From: CALJIC01 sp039805565
Lineage (GTDB): Bacteria > Chloroflexota > Chloroflexia > Chloroflexales > Roseiflexaceae
Direction of reading: 5' to 3'
DNA length: 64,000 bases
Assembly (NCBI GenBank): GCA_039805565.1
Contig: JBDLTZ010000336.1
Location: 1-64,000 of the forward strand
Each line of letters opens with the position of its first letter. Position 1 is the first letter of the stretch. The position numbers were made by a program, and so were the translations under genes. Shown one piece after another: positions 16,431 through 24,327 of this stretch. The notes beneath the pieces were generated by a model, which saw only the letters and a program-made list of their open reading frames with translations, was not told the origin of the DNA and searched no databases.

Positions 16431-16476
16431 CCTCCACGAGCCCGGCGCGGGTGCGCCCGCGCCGGGCTCGTGGAGG
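16431..16476. terminator. Perfect 21-bp stem hairpin between convergent genes
   Basis: Positions 16431-16451 and 16456-16476 are exact reverse complements around a TGCG tetraloop. The right arm abuts the stop codon of the minus-strand dehydrogenase (16477) and the left arm lies 28 bp after the plus-strand stop. This is a bidirectional terminator candidate, unusually long and perfect, without a U-tract. Confidence 0.75.
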
Positions 16477-17481
16477 CTACCAGCGGATCACGGCGCCGAG
16501 GAGGTCCGGCAGCTCGTTGCGGTCGATCGCCCCGTAGAGCGCGGGCGCCTCGGCTGCCTCGACGACGTGCGAGATCGTCTTGCGCCAGGGGAGCGCGCCG
16601 CTCGCCATCAGCTTGATCACCGCCCGTCGCGCGGGGGCCAGGCCGTCGTTACAGGGGTAGAAGGTCGTCAGCTCCTTGCCGTGCGGCACCAGGAAGTGGT
16701 ACGAGATCGGCGCGTTGCCGTAGTTGCCGAGGAAGACGAACGTGCCGCGGTGGCGGCAGAGCTGCAGGGCCGGGTCGAGCTGCGATGGGATGCCGGTGCC
16801 CTCGAACACCACGTCGGCCCCTCCCGGCGCGATCGCCCGCACCCGCTCACCCACGTGCTCCGAGGATGCGTCGACCACGTAGTCGACCCCCACCGACCGC
16901 GCCAGCTCAAGGCGCGCCGGGCTCACGTCGATCCCGATCGTCACCGCGCCGCGCAGCCCCGCGGCCAGCAGCGCGCCCAGGCCGATCGGCCCCATGCCCT
17001 GCACCACCACCACGTCGCCCATCCGCACGCCAGCCATGTTCACGGCGTTGTAGCCCACAGCCGGCATCACGAACATCGAGCTCGTGAGCTCGTCGGCGCC
17101 GGGCGGGAGCAGCGCCACGCCCTCGGCCTGCGCCGGGTCGATCACCGCTACGGAGCAGTGGGTGCCGGCCGCGGTGTTCACCCGCGCGCCGCCGCGCTGC
17201 ATGGGCAGATAGTTGCGCCGGTAGTAGACCGTATCCCCCTCGCGGTAGCCGCGCACCTCCGGCCCGGCCGCCACGACCGTGCCGACCGCCTGGTAGCCGG
17301 TGCAGACCGGGAAGGGGCCCCAGTCCAGCTTGCCGCGGATCACGGCGAACTCAGTGCCTACGCTCACGCCCGAGTAGCTCGTCTGTACCAGCATCTCGGT
17401 CGGGCGGAGCTCCGGGACAGGGAACTCTTCTAGGGAGAACTGACGGTCCTGCGTGCAGATCAGCGCCTTTGCTGTCGTCAT
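16477..17481 (-). CDS. MDR-superfamily dehydrogenase lacking the structural zinc site
   Basis: The 334-residue medium-chain dehydrogenase/reductase has the GroES-like N-terminal domain with SGVSVGTE at the place of the usual Cys-x-His catalytic zinc segment, and a Rossmann motif QGMGPIGLGALLA (about residue 160) with IGIDVS closing the second strand. The four-cysteine structural zinc lobe is replaced by a short MQRGGARVNTAAG loop. Substrate unknown; sugar alcohol or sugar acid oxidation fits the neighbourhood. It is the second gene of a pair, 15 bp after another MDR gene. Confidence 0.75.
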   Translation of the reverse strand: MTTAKALICTQDRQFSLEEFPVPELRPTEMLVQTSYSGVSVGTEFAVIRGKLDWGPFPVCTGYQAVGTVVAAGPEVRGYREGDTVYYRRNYLPMQRGGARVNTAAGTHCSVAVIDPAQAEGVALLPPGADELTSSMFVMPAVGYNAVNMAGVRMGDVVVVQGMGPIGLGALLAAGLRGAVTIGIDVSPARLELARSVGVDYVVDASSEHVGERVRAIAPGGADVVFEGTGIPSQLDPALQLCRHRGTFVFLGNYGNAPISYHFLVPHGKELTTFYPCNDGLAPARRAVIKLMASGALPWRKTISHVVEAAEAPALYGAIDRNELPDLLGAVIRW

Positions 17482-17496
17482 TGTGTGCTCCGCTCT

Positions 17497-18516
17497 CTAC
17501 TGGGGCGCCTCCGCGCCGTGAAGGACGACCAGACCCTTGACTACCTCGCCGCGCCCGACCATCGCGAACGCCTCGGGCGCCTCGTCGAGGCCCCAGCGGT
17601 GGGTGATGAACCACTCCGGCCGCACCCACCCGCGCGCGAGCAGATCGGCGACCCACGGCAGGCTCAGGTGCTCCTCGACGCGCGCGTTGGACCAGCGTGG
17701 GCCGTAGGAGGTGCCGGTGGGGGGCACCCCATAGGCCACCGCAACCCCGTCCGGCGCCAGGGCGCCCTCCAGCCTCGCGGCCAGCGGTGCATCGCCGGTG
17801 GCCTCGATCAGCGCGTCGACCGGGCCGCCCGCGACGCGCAGCAGCTGCTCGGCCGGGTCCCCGGCGGTCGTGTCTACCGTCATGTCGGCGCCGACCTGCC
17901 GCGCGTGCGCCAGGCGCGCCTCGCGCCGGCCGATCGCCACGACCCGCGCGCCGGCCAGCTTGGCCCACAGGGTGAAGGCCAGCCCGGCGATCCCCGTGCC
18001 GGCCACGGCGACGGTGCGCCCGCGCAGGTTCGGCATGTGCCGCAGGACGCTGGCCGTCTCGCTCAGGCTGATTGCCAGCGCCGCGTCCTCGGGCGCCAGG
18101 CCGGGGGGCAGCACGATCTGGCGGTCAGCCAGATAGTTACCGACCAGCGACGTGTCGCCATCGGCCGCCATCGCCCGGCCGTCGCGCACCATGCCGTACT
18201 CGGCGAAGCCGCCCATGGCGCAGTTGAGCTCGGGGCGCGAGCCGGGCCAGAACGCCACCGGCCGGTTGACCCGGTCGCCGACGTGGTAGGACGTGACGCG
18301 CGGGCCGACGGCCACAATGCTGCCGACCGACTCGTGGCCGATCACGAACGGGAACGGCGGCGCCCAGAACATCGTGCCGTCGACCAGCTTGCCGTCGGTG
18401 CTGTTGCAGATGCCACAGACCTCCATCTTGACGAGCGCGTCGTAGGGGCCGAGCTCCGGCGGGGCGATCTCGGCGAGCTCGAGCGCGCCGCGCCGGGGGA
18501 CGATCAGTGCTTTCAT
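17497..18516 (-). CDS. Zinc-type alcohol/polyol dehydrogenase
   Basis: The 339-residue MDR protein has MEVCGICNSTDGKL (catalytic zinc Cys, about residue 34), GHESVGSIVAVGP (zinc His-Glu) and the NAD-binding GTGIAGLAFTLWAKLAGA (about residue 170). Like its downstream neighbour it lacks the Cys-rich structural zinc lobe. It probably oxidises a sugar, polyol or sugar acid. AGGAG precedes the start. Directly upstream on the same strand is the tail of an ABC sugar permease, so the gene was probably once the dehydrogenase arm of a sugar-uptake operon. Confidence 0.8.
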   Translation of the reverse strand: MKALIVPRRGALELAEIAPPELGPYDALVKMEVCGICNSTDGKLVDGTMFWAPPFPFVIGHESVGSIVAVGPRVTSYHVGDRVNRPVAFWPGSRPELNCAMGGFAEYGMVRDGRAMAADGDTSLVGNYLADRQIVLPPGLAPEDAALAISLSETASVLRHMPNLRGRTVAVAGTGIAGLAFTLWAKLAGARVVAIGRREARLAHARQVGADMTVDTTAGDPAEQLLRVAGGPVDALIEATGDAPLAARLEGALAPDGVAVAYGVPPTGTSYGPRWSNARVEEHLSLPWVADLLARGWVRPEWFITHRWGLDEAPEAFAMVGRGEVVKGLVVLHGAEAPQ

Positions 18517-18543
18517 GTTCTCCTCGCCTTCGCTTGGCCTCGC

Positions 18544-18639
18544 TCAGCCCTTGATGCCCGTGAGCGTGATACCCTCGACGAAGGAGCGCTGGGCGAAGCA
18601 GAAGACAACCAGGATTGGGATGAGGGCGATGGTCGCGCG
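18544..18639 (-). pseudogene. C-terminal remnant of a carbohydrate ABC transporter permease
   Basis: Minus-strand codons read ATIALIPILVVFCFAQRSF then VEGITLTGIKG and a TGA stop at 18544. This is the standard end of MalG-type sugar permeases (…QR-F-v-GltlGavKG). The match stops after about 32 codons at about 18639, where unrelated sequence begins, so roughly 250 N-terminal residues are missing, and no binding protein or second permease is present. It sits 27 bp upstream of the dehydrogenase pair on the same strand. It is a deletion scar or an assembly join. Confidence 0.7.
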
Positions 18640-18712
18640 AGTCCGCATGCTGCACATCATTGTGCTCCATGGAGTGCTCACTACTAGCTAGGGGCTGGTT
18701 CTTGGGTGGCGG

Positions 18713-18727
18713 CAGTATAGCATACTG
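18713..18727. repeat. Short palindrome CAGTAT-AGC-ATACTG
   Basis: A 6-bp inverted repeat with a 3-bp spacer in the gene-poor stretch 18640-18863, which otherwise holds only the hairpin at 18814-18842. It could be an orphaned operator from the deleted transporter operon; the evidence is weak. Confidence 0.25.
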
Positions 18728-18813
18728 GCGGGTGCGGCTAGCGTTCCGCCGCCATCGCAGCGGCGACAGCTGCTCGACCTGCGGCTCATTCGGCGCAGCG
18801 GGTGAGAATCAGC

Positions 18814-18842
18814 GGGGCCCGGCGGCAGTGCCACCGGGCCCC
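18814..18842 (-). terminator. Hairpin downstream of the nitroreductase-YceI gene
   Basis: GGGGCCCGG (18814-18822) and CCGGGCCCC (18834-18842) pair, with one mismatch and three further inner pairs around an AGT loop, 22 bp past the stop. There is no T-tract on the minus strand. Confidence 0.55.
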
Positions 18843-18863
18843 AGTTCAATCTACAATGCGCTC

Positions 18864-20069
18864 CTACACCGTGGGCTCGGCGGCCGGCCGCAGCAGCTCG
18901 ACCTCGATCTCGATGGTGATCTCATCGCTCACCAGCCAGCCGCCGGTCTCCAGGGCGACATTCCAGACGATGCCCCACTCTTTGCGGCTGATTGTCGTGC
19001 GCGCGCTGAACCCGGCGCTGGTGGTGCCCCACGGGCTCTTCGCCGTGCCGGCGTACTCGACATCCAGCGACACCGGCCGCGTTACGCCGCGGATGGTCAG
19101 CTCGCCGTGCAGGCGGCCCCGCGAGGCGCTCCGCTGCTCGAGTCGCGTCCCCGTGAAGGTGATCGACGGGTGCCGCTCGGCGTCCAGGAACTCCTCGGAC
19201 CGCAGGTGCGCGTCGCGCCGGGCATCGCCGGTAGTGAGGCTGGCCGCGTCGATGGAAACCGCCACCTGCGCGCCCTCCGGGCGCTGCTCATCGGCGGTGA
19301 CCGTCCCCGAGAAGCGCTCGAAAGAGCCGCGCACGGTCGCGATCGCCATGTGCTTCACGGAGAAGCGGACCGCCGAGTGGGAGGTGTCGATCTGCCAGAC
19401 GGCCCCTTCGCCTGACATACTCTCCTCCTCGTGTCGCTGCTGGGTGCGCAGCAGCGGGGACTCATCGCCCCAGCGCGGGCCGTACACGACCTCGGCCAGC
19501 GGCTTACGCTGTCGCTCGGCCAGCTCGCGGGTCAGCAGCGGCTCAGGCAGACTGCTCGGGCTGCCAAGCCGGCCGATCGCCAGGAACGTCACGGGCGCGT
19601 GGTCGGCCGGGATGCCGAACGCCTCCCGGGCCGCGTCGGCGGAGAAGCCGCCCATCTGGTGCACCCATAGGCTGACGTGGCCGGCCTGCACGGTGAGGTG
19701 TGCCACCGCCTGACCCACGTCGTAGAGTGCGGAGCCGTTCGGCGCACCGTCCCGCTGGCGCACGAGCCGCGCCACCGTGAGCACGAGCAGCGGCGCGTGC
19801 TGGGCCCAGGTGCGGTTGCCCTCGGCCAGGCACTCCACCGCCTTGGCGAAGGCGGCGCTGTCCTCGCGCGGGATCGCGACAAAGCTCCACGGCTGCTCGT
19901 TGACCGCCGAGGGGCTCCAGCGGGCGGCCTCGAACAGGCTCAGCACCTGCTCCGCGGGGATTGCGTCGGGCGCGAAGGCGCGCGGGCTCCAGCGGTCGCG
20001 CAGCAGCGGGTGGATAGGGTGGGCGGTCGTGGCAGGCTTCTCGATAAGGGTGTCCACGGCTACGGACAT
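18864..20069 (-). CDS. Nitroreductase-YceI fusion protein
   Basis: One uninterrupted 401-residue frame joins two normally separate proteins. Residues 1-205 are an FMN-dependent nitroreductase domain (RWSPRAFAPDAI, EAARWSPSAVNEQPWSF, DVGQAVAHLTVQA). Residues 218-401 are a complete YceI-type lipocalin-like domain (WQIDTSHSAVRFSVKHM, TGDARRDAHLRSEEFLD, WNVALETGG), which in YceI/TT1927b binds polyisoprenoid-like lipids. An ATG at residue 218 is preceded by GAGGAGGAGA, so YceI may also be made alone. There is no signal peptide. The gene is divergent from an HxlR regulator, which often controls oxidoreductases. A second YceI gene lies at 52.2 kb. A lost stop codon, through natural change or sequence error, could have created the fusion. 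Confidence 0.8.
   Translation of the reverse strand: MSVAVDTLIEKPATTAHPIHPLLRDRWSPRAFAPDAIPAEQVLSLFEAARWSPSAVNEQPWSFVAIPREDSAAFAKAVECLAEGNRTWAQHAPLLVLTVARLVRQRDGAPNGSALYDVGQAVAHLTVQAGHVSLWVHQMGGFSADAAREAFGIPADHAPVTFLAIGRLGSPSSLPEPLLTRELAERQRKPLAEVVYGPRWGDESPLLRTQQRHEEESMSGEGAVWQIDTSHSAVRFSVKHMAIATVRGSFERFSGTVTADEQRPEGAQVAVSIDAASLTTGDARRDAHLRSEEFLDAERHPSITFTGTRLEQRSASRGRLHGELTIRGVTRPVSLDVEYAGTAKSPWGTTSAGFSARTTISRKEWGIVWNVALETGGWLVSDEITIEIEVELLRPAAEPTV
19421..19430 (-). promoter_or_regulatory. Strong internal ribosome-binding site before the YceI half
   Basis: GAGGAGGAGA on the minus strand ends 2 bases before the in-frame ATG (19416-19418) of the YceI domain. It suggests the two domains were, or still are, separate cistrons; translation from here gives a normal-length 184-residue YceI protein. 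Confidence 0.6.
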
Positions 20070-20130
20070 CGTCTTCCTCGCCTCTTTGTGCTATACTTAT
20101 GGAGGTTGCTTACTTTTTACAAGTGAAACC

Positions 20131-20156
20131 GTATCATACCTGTTCAAGATTGTCAA
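20131..20156. promoter_or_regulatory. Candidate operator/promoter in the divergent HxlR region
   Basis: The 152-bp gap between the nitroreductase fusion and hxlR is AT-rich. It contains the 9-bp palindrome GTATCATAC (20131-20139) and a minus-strand TTGACA (20151-20156), while TTGTCA on the plus strand (20150-20155) has ATAACT 17 bp further on. The palindrome is a plausible HxlR-type operator; the assignments are inference. Confidence 0.4.
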
Positions 20157-20221
20157 GTTAGTTGCTTCATAAATAACTCTACGGGGCTACCAGAGCGGAG
20201 TGACCAGAAGGTGAGAAGGCG

Positions 20222-20581
20222 ATGCGCTACAGCGAGCACGTCTGCGCGCGCTACCAGCGCGCGGTAGAGATCTTGGGCAAGCGCTGGACGGGGATCATCC
20301 TGAGGGTCCTGATAGCGGGGCCGCGGCGGTTCGGCGAGATCGTCGAGCAGATCGGCGTGGTGAGCGACCGGGTGCTGTCCGAGCGGCTGAAGGAGCTGGA
20401 GGCGGCGGGGATCGTTGAGCGCCGCGTCCACCCGGAGACGCCGGTGCGGATCGAGTACCTGCTGACCGAGAAGGGGCGGGCGCTGGCGCCGGTCCTGGAG
20501 GCGATCGAGCGCTGGAGCCAGGACTGGATCGACGCCGAGGCGGCCCGGCCCGAGGGGTGCGCGGAGAGCGCGAGGACGTGA
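20222..20581 (+). CDS. HxlR family transcriptional regulator
   Basis: The 119-residue winged-helix protein has the HxlR start with a single cysteine (C8), the LGKRWTGIILRVLIAGPRRFGEI block and recognition region SDRVLSERLKELEAAGIVERR. Such proteins sense thiol-reactive compounds or quinones through the N-terminal cysteine and usually control the divergent gene, here the nitroreductase-YceI fusion. A palindrome lies between the two genes. Length is normal. Confidence 0.88.
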   Translation: MRYSEHVCARYQRAVEILGKRWTGIILRVLIAGPRRFGEIVEQIGVVSDRVLSERLKELEAAGIVERRVHPETPVRIEYLLTEKGRALAPVLEAIERWSQDWIDAEAARPEGCAESART

Positions 20582-20666
20582 CCCCAGCCACTTGGCAGGG
20601 ACGTTGCTCGGTCGCCACGTGTGCGCCGCCGATTGGCGCGGCGCGTGGCGACCGAGCGGGGTCACG
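20577..20666. terminator. Nested inverted repeat after hxlR
   Basis: GCTCGGTCGCCACG (20606-20619) pairs perfectly with 20644-20657. An outer CGTGACCCC (20577-20585, covering the hxlR stop) pairs with GGGGTCACG (20658-20666), and an inner CGCC/GGCG adds to the stem. It lies between convergent genes, so a bidirectional terminator is likely. Confidence 0.6.
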
Positions 20667-20718
20667 ACCGGGGCGGCGCGGAGGGCGTAGGGCACCCGCG
20701 CCACCATTCCCGTAGGCC

Positions 20719-21855
20719 CTACAGACTGAGCAGGCGCTCCCCCGGCGCATAGCGCGCCAATGCGTCAGGGTCGAGCGCCACCCCGAGCCCCGGCGAGTCG
20801 GGGATCGGCAGCATCCCGTCGGCGTCGAGGCGCCACGGCTGGGCGACGATCGCGTCCACGTAGGGCGAGCCGCTGATGTACTCCACCAGATCGGTGTCGG
20901 CGAAAGCCGAGGCCAGCTGGAGGTCGGCGGCCAGCCCGACGGCCGTGTTCCAGCCGTGCGGGATGAAGCGCGCGCCGTGCTCCTGCGCCATCCAGCCGAT
21001 GCGTCGCTCCTCGCTGATGCCGCCCACCTTCGTGACATCCGGCTGCACGATGTCGAAGGCGCCGGCCGCCAGGAAGGGCTGGAACGCCTGGCGCCGCGTG
21101 AGCACCTCGCCGCCGGCGATCGGCAGCGGTGCGCTTCGGCGCAGCAGCACGTAGTCGTCGAGCGCGTCGGGGCGCAGCGGCTCCTCGAACCAGGCCACGT
21201 CGTAGCTCGCCAGCATCTCGGCGGCGCGCAGCGCCCACTTGTAGCCGTTGCGCCAGAAGGCATCGCTCCCGCCCGCATCCACCATCAGCGCGCACTCGGG
21301 GCCAACAGCCTCGCGCGCCGCCCGCACGATCGCCTCGTCCAGCGCGTGGCTCACCCGCCCGAACGGCCCCCACCCCATCTTGAAGGCGCGGAAGCCCTGG
21401 GCCTTGATCAGGAGCAGGTGCTCGGCCAGCCGCCCCGGCTCGTCCATCAGCAGCGAGGCGTAGGGCCGCACGCGCTCGCGGTAGCGCCCGCCAAGCAGCC
21501 GCCCCACCGGCTGGCCCGTGGCCTGGCCGAGCAGGTCCCAGAGGGCGATGTCGACCCCGCTGATGGCGTGGGTCAGCGACCCGCCGCGGCCGAGCCAGAA
21601 GGTGTGCTGGTGCAGCTTCTCGCTCACCCGCTCCGGCTCATCCGCCCGCTCGCCGATCAGCAGCGGCTCGAGCACCGCCAGCGCAGCTTTCACCAGCGCG
21701 TCACTCGTGAAGACGCTGCCGACCCCCACCAGCCCCGCGTCGGTGTGGACGGCCACCAGCGTGTGGACGCAGTCGTCGGGGCGCAGCTCGTTGTCCCAGC
21801 CGCCCTCCGGGGTGGCGCCGCGCAGGCCGGCGGCGCGGATCTCGCGGATCTTCAT
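20719..21855 (-). CDS. Mandelate racemase / muconate lactonizing (enolase superfamily) sugar-acid dehydratase
   Basis: The 378-residue protein has the enolase-superfamily layout. A capping domain (1-130) is followed by a barrel with a Lys in FKMGWGPFG, metal ligands in MVDAGGSDAF, WFEEPL and AGGEVLT, and the catalytic His in IPHGWNTAVG. These residues match the D-galactarate/sugar-acid dehydratase-like members better than muconate cycloisomerases. The product would be a 2-keto-3-deoxy sugar acid. The gene follows a creatininase-family gene by 9 bp. The specific acid cannot be assigned. Confidence 0.82.
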   Translation of the reverse strand: MKIREIRAAGLRGATPEGGWDNELRPDDCVHTLVAVHTDAGLVGVGSVFTSDALVKAALAVLEPLLIGERADEPERVSEKLHQHTFWLGRGGSLTHAISGVDIALWDLLGQATGQPVGRLLGGRYRERVRPYASLLMDEPGRLAEHLLLIKAQGFRAFKMGWGPFGRVSHALDEAIVRAAREAVGPECALMVDAGGSDAFWRNGYKWALRAAEMLASYDVAWFEEPLRPDALDDYVLLRRSAPLPIAGGEVLTRRQAFQPFLAAGAFDIVQPDVTKVGGISEERRIGWMAQEHGARFIPHGWNTAVGLAADLQLASAFADTDLVEYISGSPYVDAIVAQPWRLDADGMLPIPDSPGLGVALDPDALARYAPGERLLSL

Positions 21856-21864
21856 AAGAGCCTC

Positions 21865-22686
21865 CTACCACGTCACGCGGCGCTGCGGCGGCTGGGCGTG
21901 CATGTCGCGCCGCTCGGCGATCGGCCACTCGCGCCACTCCCCCACGATCCCCACCAGGCGCGAGACAGCGGCCTCGAAGATCACCCGGCCTTTCTCGGCG
22001 CTGGCGGTGCGCGCGTCCCCGTGGACCCCCAGATCCGTCCAGCGGCTCCAGTAGTCGTTCAGGCGCACCGGCTTGTCGTAGGGGCTGTCCGAGCTCATGA
22101 ACGTGCCCATGACATCGTCGCCCGCGCCGGCCTTATCCATCTGGACCCGCTCGGGGGCCAGGTGCAGGTAGAGCGAGGTCTCGAACTCGTCGGCGTGGGC
22201 GATCACGCGTGTGTCGCGCACCCGCTCGAAGGCCTCGAGCGCCAGCGTGATGTAGGTCACGGCCGCGCAGAGCGAGTCCGTCTCCAGCACCGTCTTGCGC
22301 GCCACCAGGTCCACCAGCGGCGTGTTGGAGCCGTGGCCGTTGACGAGCAGGATCTTGCGGAAGCCGTGGTAGGCGACGCTCTTGGTGATGTTGAGGCAGA
22401 AGGCGATGAACACCTCGGGCTCGATGTGGATGGTGCCGGGGAAGTCGATGTGGTGCAGGTTGAGCCCGTAGGAGATCGGCGGCAGGACGAGGACCTGGTC
22501 GGGCAGGCGCCGGCCGACCTCCAGGCAGACGGACTCCGCCAGGAAGACGTCGACGTCCAGCGGCAGGTGGCGGCCGTGCTGCTCGGTGGAGCCGGTGGGC
22601 AGTAGCACGACCTTCTGCATGGCGATCGCGTCGTTCATTTCGGCCCAGGTCAGGCGATTGTAGCGGTACTCGGTTGCGGCGCGCAT
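21865..22686 (-). CDS. Creatininase family amidohydrolase
   Basis: The 273-residue protein carries the family metal signatures LLPTGSTEQHGRHLPLDVD (residues 28-46, Glu, His, Asp), LVNGHGSNTPLVD (about 116) and ADEFETSLYLH (about 165). Members hydrolyse creatinine, lactams or formamides; the physiological substrate here is unknown. It is the first gene of a pair with the enolase-superfamily dehydratase. The start is the first ATG, 228 bp from the divergent VOC gene. Confidence 0.85.
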   Translation of the reverse strand: MRAATEYRYNRLTWAEMNDAIAMQKVVLLPTGSTEQHGRHLPLDVDVFLAESVCLEVGRRLPDQVLVLPPISYGLNLHHIDFPGTIHIEPEVFIAFCLNITKSVAYHGFRKILLVNGHGSNTPLVDLVARKTVLETDSLCAAVTYITLALEAFERVRDTRVIAHADEFETSLYLHLAPERVQMDKAGAGDDVMGTFMSSDSPYDKPVRLNDYWSRWTDLGVHGDARTASAEKGRVIFEAAVSRLVGIVGEWREWPIAERRDMHAQPPQRRVTW

Positions 22687-22784
22687 CGTTCCTCCGAACG
22701 CTAAGCGGGGCTGCGGGTCGTCCGGTATGGCTTCCTGAAGGCTTGGGTCGCCACAATAGTACGGCGTGTGTCAAGCGTGGTCGC

Positions 22785-22813
22785 TTGCAGCATCGCGCGA
22801 GATCCGGTACACT
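22785..22813 (+). promoter_or_regulatory. Promoter for the VOC/SDR catabolic region
   Basis: TTGCAG (22785-22790), a 17-bp spacer and TACACT (22808-22813) form a good sigma-70-type promoter about 100 bp before the VOC gene. This is the best promoter candidate in the 22687-22918 gap. Confidence 0.6.
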
Positions 22814-22918
22814 CGCAGCACTCAAGGACCACCGCACGTATCTTCTTCCGGCCCCGCCCCTTCGCACAGCCACGTGTCCGCGGCGACCGGCGTGCGGCCA
22901 GCAGACTGAGGAGACACC

Positions 22919-23302
22919 ATGCGCCTGGAGCACGTCGCCATCAACGTCGCAGAGCCGGACGCGATGGCAAGCTGGTACGTCGCCCACCTGGGGCTGCGCG
23001 TTGCCCGCCACATCCCCACGCCGAACCCCACCTACTTCCTGGCTGACGACGCCGGCAGCTTTATCGAGATCTACCGCAACCCCGCCGCTCCCATCCCGGA
23101 CTACCCCTCGATCGCGCCGCTCATGCTGCACTTCGCCTTCGCGGTGGCGGACATCGAGGTCGAGGTGGCGCGCCTGGTGGCCGCTGGCGCCACCCAGCAC
23201 GCGCCGATCGACGCCACGCCGGCGGGCGACCGCCTGGTGTTTCTGCGCGACCCGTGGCAGGTGACGATCCAGCTCGTCCAGCGCCGCATCCCCCTGTCGT
23301 AG
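22919..23302 (+). CDS. VOC superfamily (glyoxalase/bleomycin-resistance-like) protein
   Basis: The 127-residue single-domain metal-binding fold shows LEHVAINVAEPDAMASWYV (metal His5), FIEIYRN (metal Glu), LHFAFAVADIEVEVARLVAAGA and a terminal LRDPWQVTIQLVQ. Such proteins can be lyases, isomerases or epimerases. Being the first gene of a sugar-acid region, an isomerase or epimerase role is possible; there is no direct evidence. Confidence 0.75.
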   Translation: MRLEHVAINVAEPDAMASWYVAHLGLRVARHIPTPNPTYFLADDAGSFIEIYRNPAAPIPDYPSIAPLMLHFAFAVADIEVEVARLVAAGATQHAPIDATPAGDRLVFLRDPWQVTIQLVQRRIPLS

Positions 23303-23327
23303 ACGCGCGAGCGCCAAGCGGGGGCCT

Positions 23328-23342
23328 GGGGGCGCAGCCCCC
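23328..23342. repeat. GGGGGC-GCA-GCCCCC hairpin followed by A-tract
   Basis: A 6-bp stem with GCA loop and then AAAAAA (23343-23348), in the 108-bp gap between the VOC and SDR genes. The same GGGGCGCAGCCCC core makes up the 37-bp tandem array at 31.6 kb, so it is a dispersed element. Confidence 0.55.
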
Positions 23343-23410
23343 AAAAAACACAACACCACACTGTTCGCGGGTGGCGCGCGAGCGCCACAGCTGACCGAGA
23401 GGAACTCCCC

Positions 23411-24277
23411 ATGCGCCTGGAGGGCAAAGTCGCCATCGTGGCCGGCGCCGGCTGGGGCGGGATCGGCGCCGCCATCGCCCACCGCTTCGCGCGCGAGGGG
23501 GCGCGCGTGGTGATCAACGCCGACCGCCGCCTCGAGACCCTGGAGGAGACCGCCGCCCGCATCCGCGCCGACGGCGGCGAGGTCGAGCTTGTGCCGGGGG
23601 ACGTCACTGACCCGGCCGCCTGGGAGGCGATGGTCCGCGCCGCCCGCGAGCGCTTCGGCCGGCTCGACACGCTGGTGCATAACCCGGCCTACGCCGTGAT
23701 GAAGCGCGCGGGCGACCTGACCGACGAGGAGATCGACCGCAGCCTCGACGTGACACTGCGCGGCCCGCTCCTCTCCGTGCGCCACTGCGCCCCCGAGCTG
23801 GCGCGCTCCGGCGGCGGCTCGATCATCTTTATCTCCACCGTCAACGCCACTGTCACCAACCCGCGCTTCGCGATCTACAGCGTCGCCAAGGCCGGCGTCA
23901 ACGCCCTGGCGCGGAGCGTGGCGCTCGACTACGGCCGCGACGGCATCCGCTGCAATGCGATCGCCCCCGGCCAGATCGTTGGCGAGCGCGAGGCCGCTAC
24001 CCTTGCCCACAACCCGCTCGAGGACCAGCTCTCGCGCGACTGCTACCCGCTCGGGCGCTACGGCCGCCCCGAGGACGTGGCCGGCGCGGCGCTGTTCCTG
24101 GCCTCGGACGACGCCTCCTTCGTGACGGGCGTCGTGCTCACGGTGGACGGCGGGCTCACGCTCCAGTCCCCCGAGGCACTGGTGCGCCCGTCGTTCCGCT
24201 CGCGCTGGCGCGATGATATCCTGGCGCCGCGGCCCAGCGACGACACTCCAGAGGCGCCCGACGTCTTCGCGCCCTGA
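23411..24277 (+). CDS. Short-chain dehydrogenase/reductase
   Basis: The 288-residue classical SDR has an N-terminal cofactor motif (GAGWGGIGAAIAHRFAREGA), GDVTDPAAW, the catalytic serine strand IIFISTVNA and YSVAK with Tyr and Lys. The expected NNAG motif is HNPAY. The C-terminus is about 25 residues longer than usual (RWRDDILAPRP onward). It probably oxidises a sugar, polyol or hydroxy acid, in line with the following epimerases. The start follows GAGAGGAAC. Confidence 0.82.
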   Translation: MRLEGKVAIVAGAGWGGIGAAIAHRFAREGARVVINADRRLETLEETAARIRADGGEVELVPGDVTDPAAWEAMVRAARERFGRLDTLVHNPAYAVMKRAGDLTDEEIDRSLDVTLRGPLLSVRHCAPELARSGGGSIIFISTVNATVTNPRFAIYSVAKAGVNALARSVALDYGRDGIRCNAIAPGQIVGEREAATLAHNPLEDQLSRDCYPLGRYGRPEDVAGAALFLASDDASFVTGVVLTVDGGLTLQSPEALVRPSFRSRWRDDILAPRPSDDTPEAPDVFAP

Positions 24278-24327
24278 CATCCGCTCCGAAGATGGGGAGG
24301 TGGAGGGCGAGGCCCTCCAGGCAATCG

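Noticed and set aside
20956..22605. A 549-codon plus-strand frame
   Set aside because: Antisense to the enolase-superfamily and creatininase genes, whose catalytic residues are intact.
22133..24280. A 715-codon open frame on the minus strand
   Set aside because: It runs antisense across the creatininase, VOC and SDR genes, all with clear family motifs. Its translation is Arg/Ala/His/Gly-rich with no domain. It is a high-GC shadow frame.
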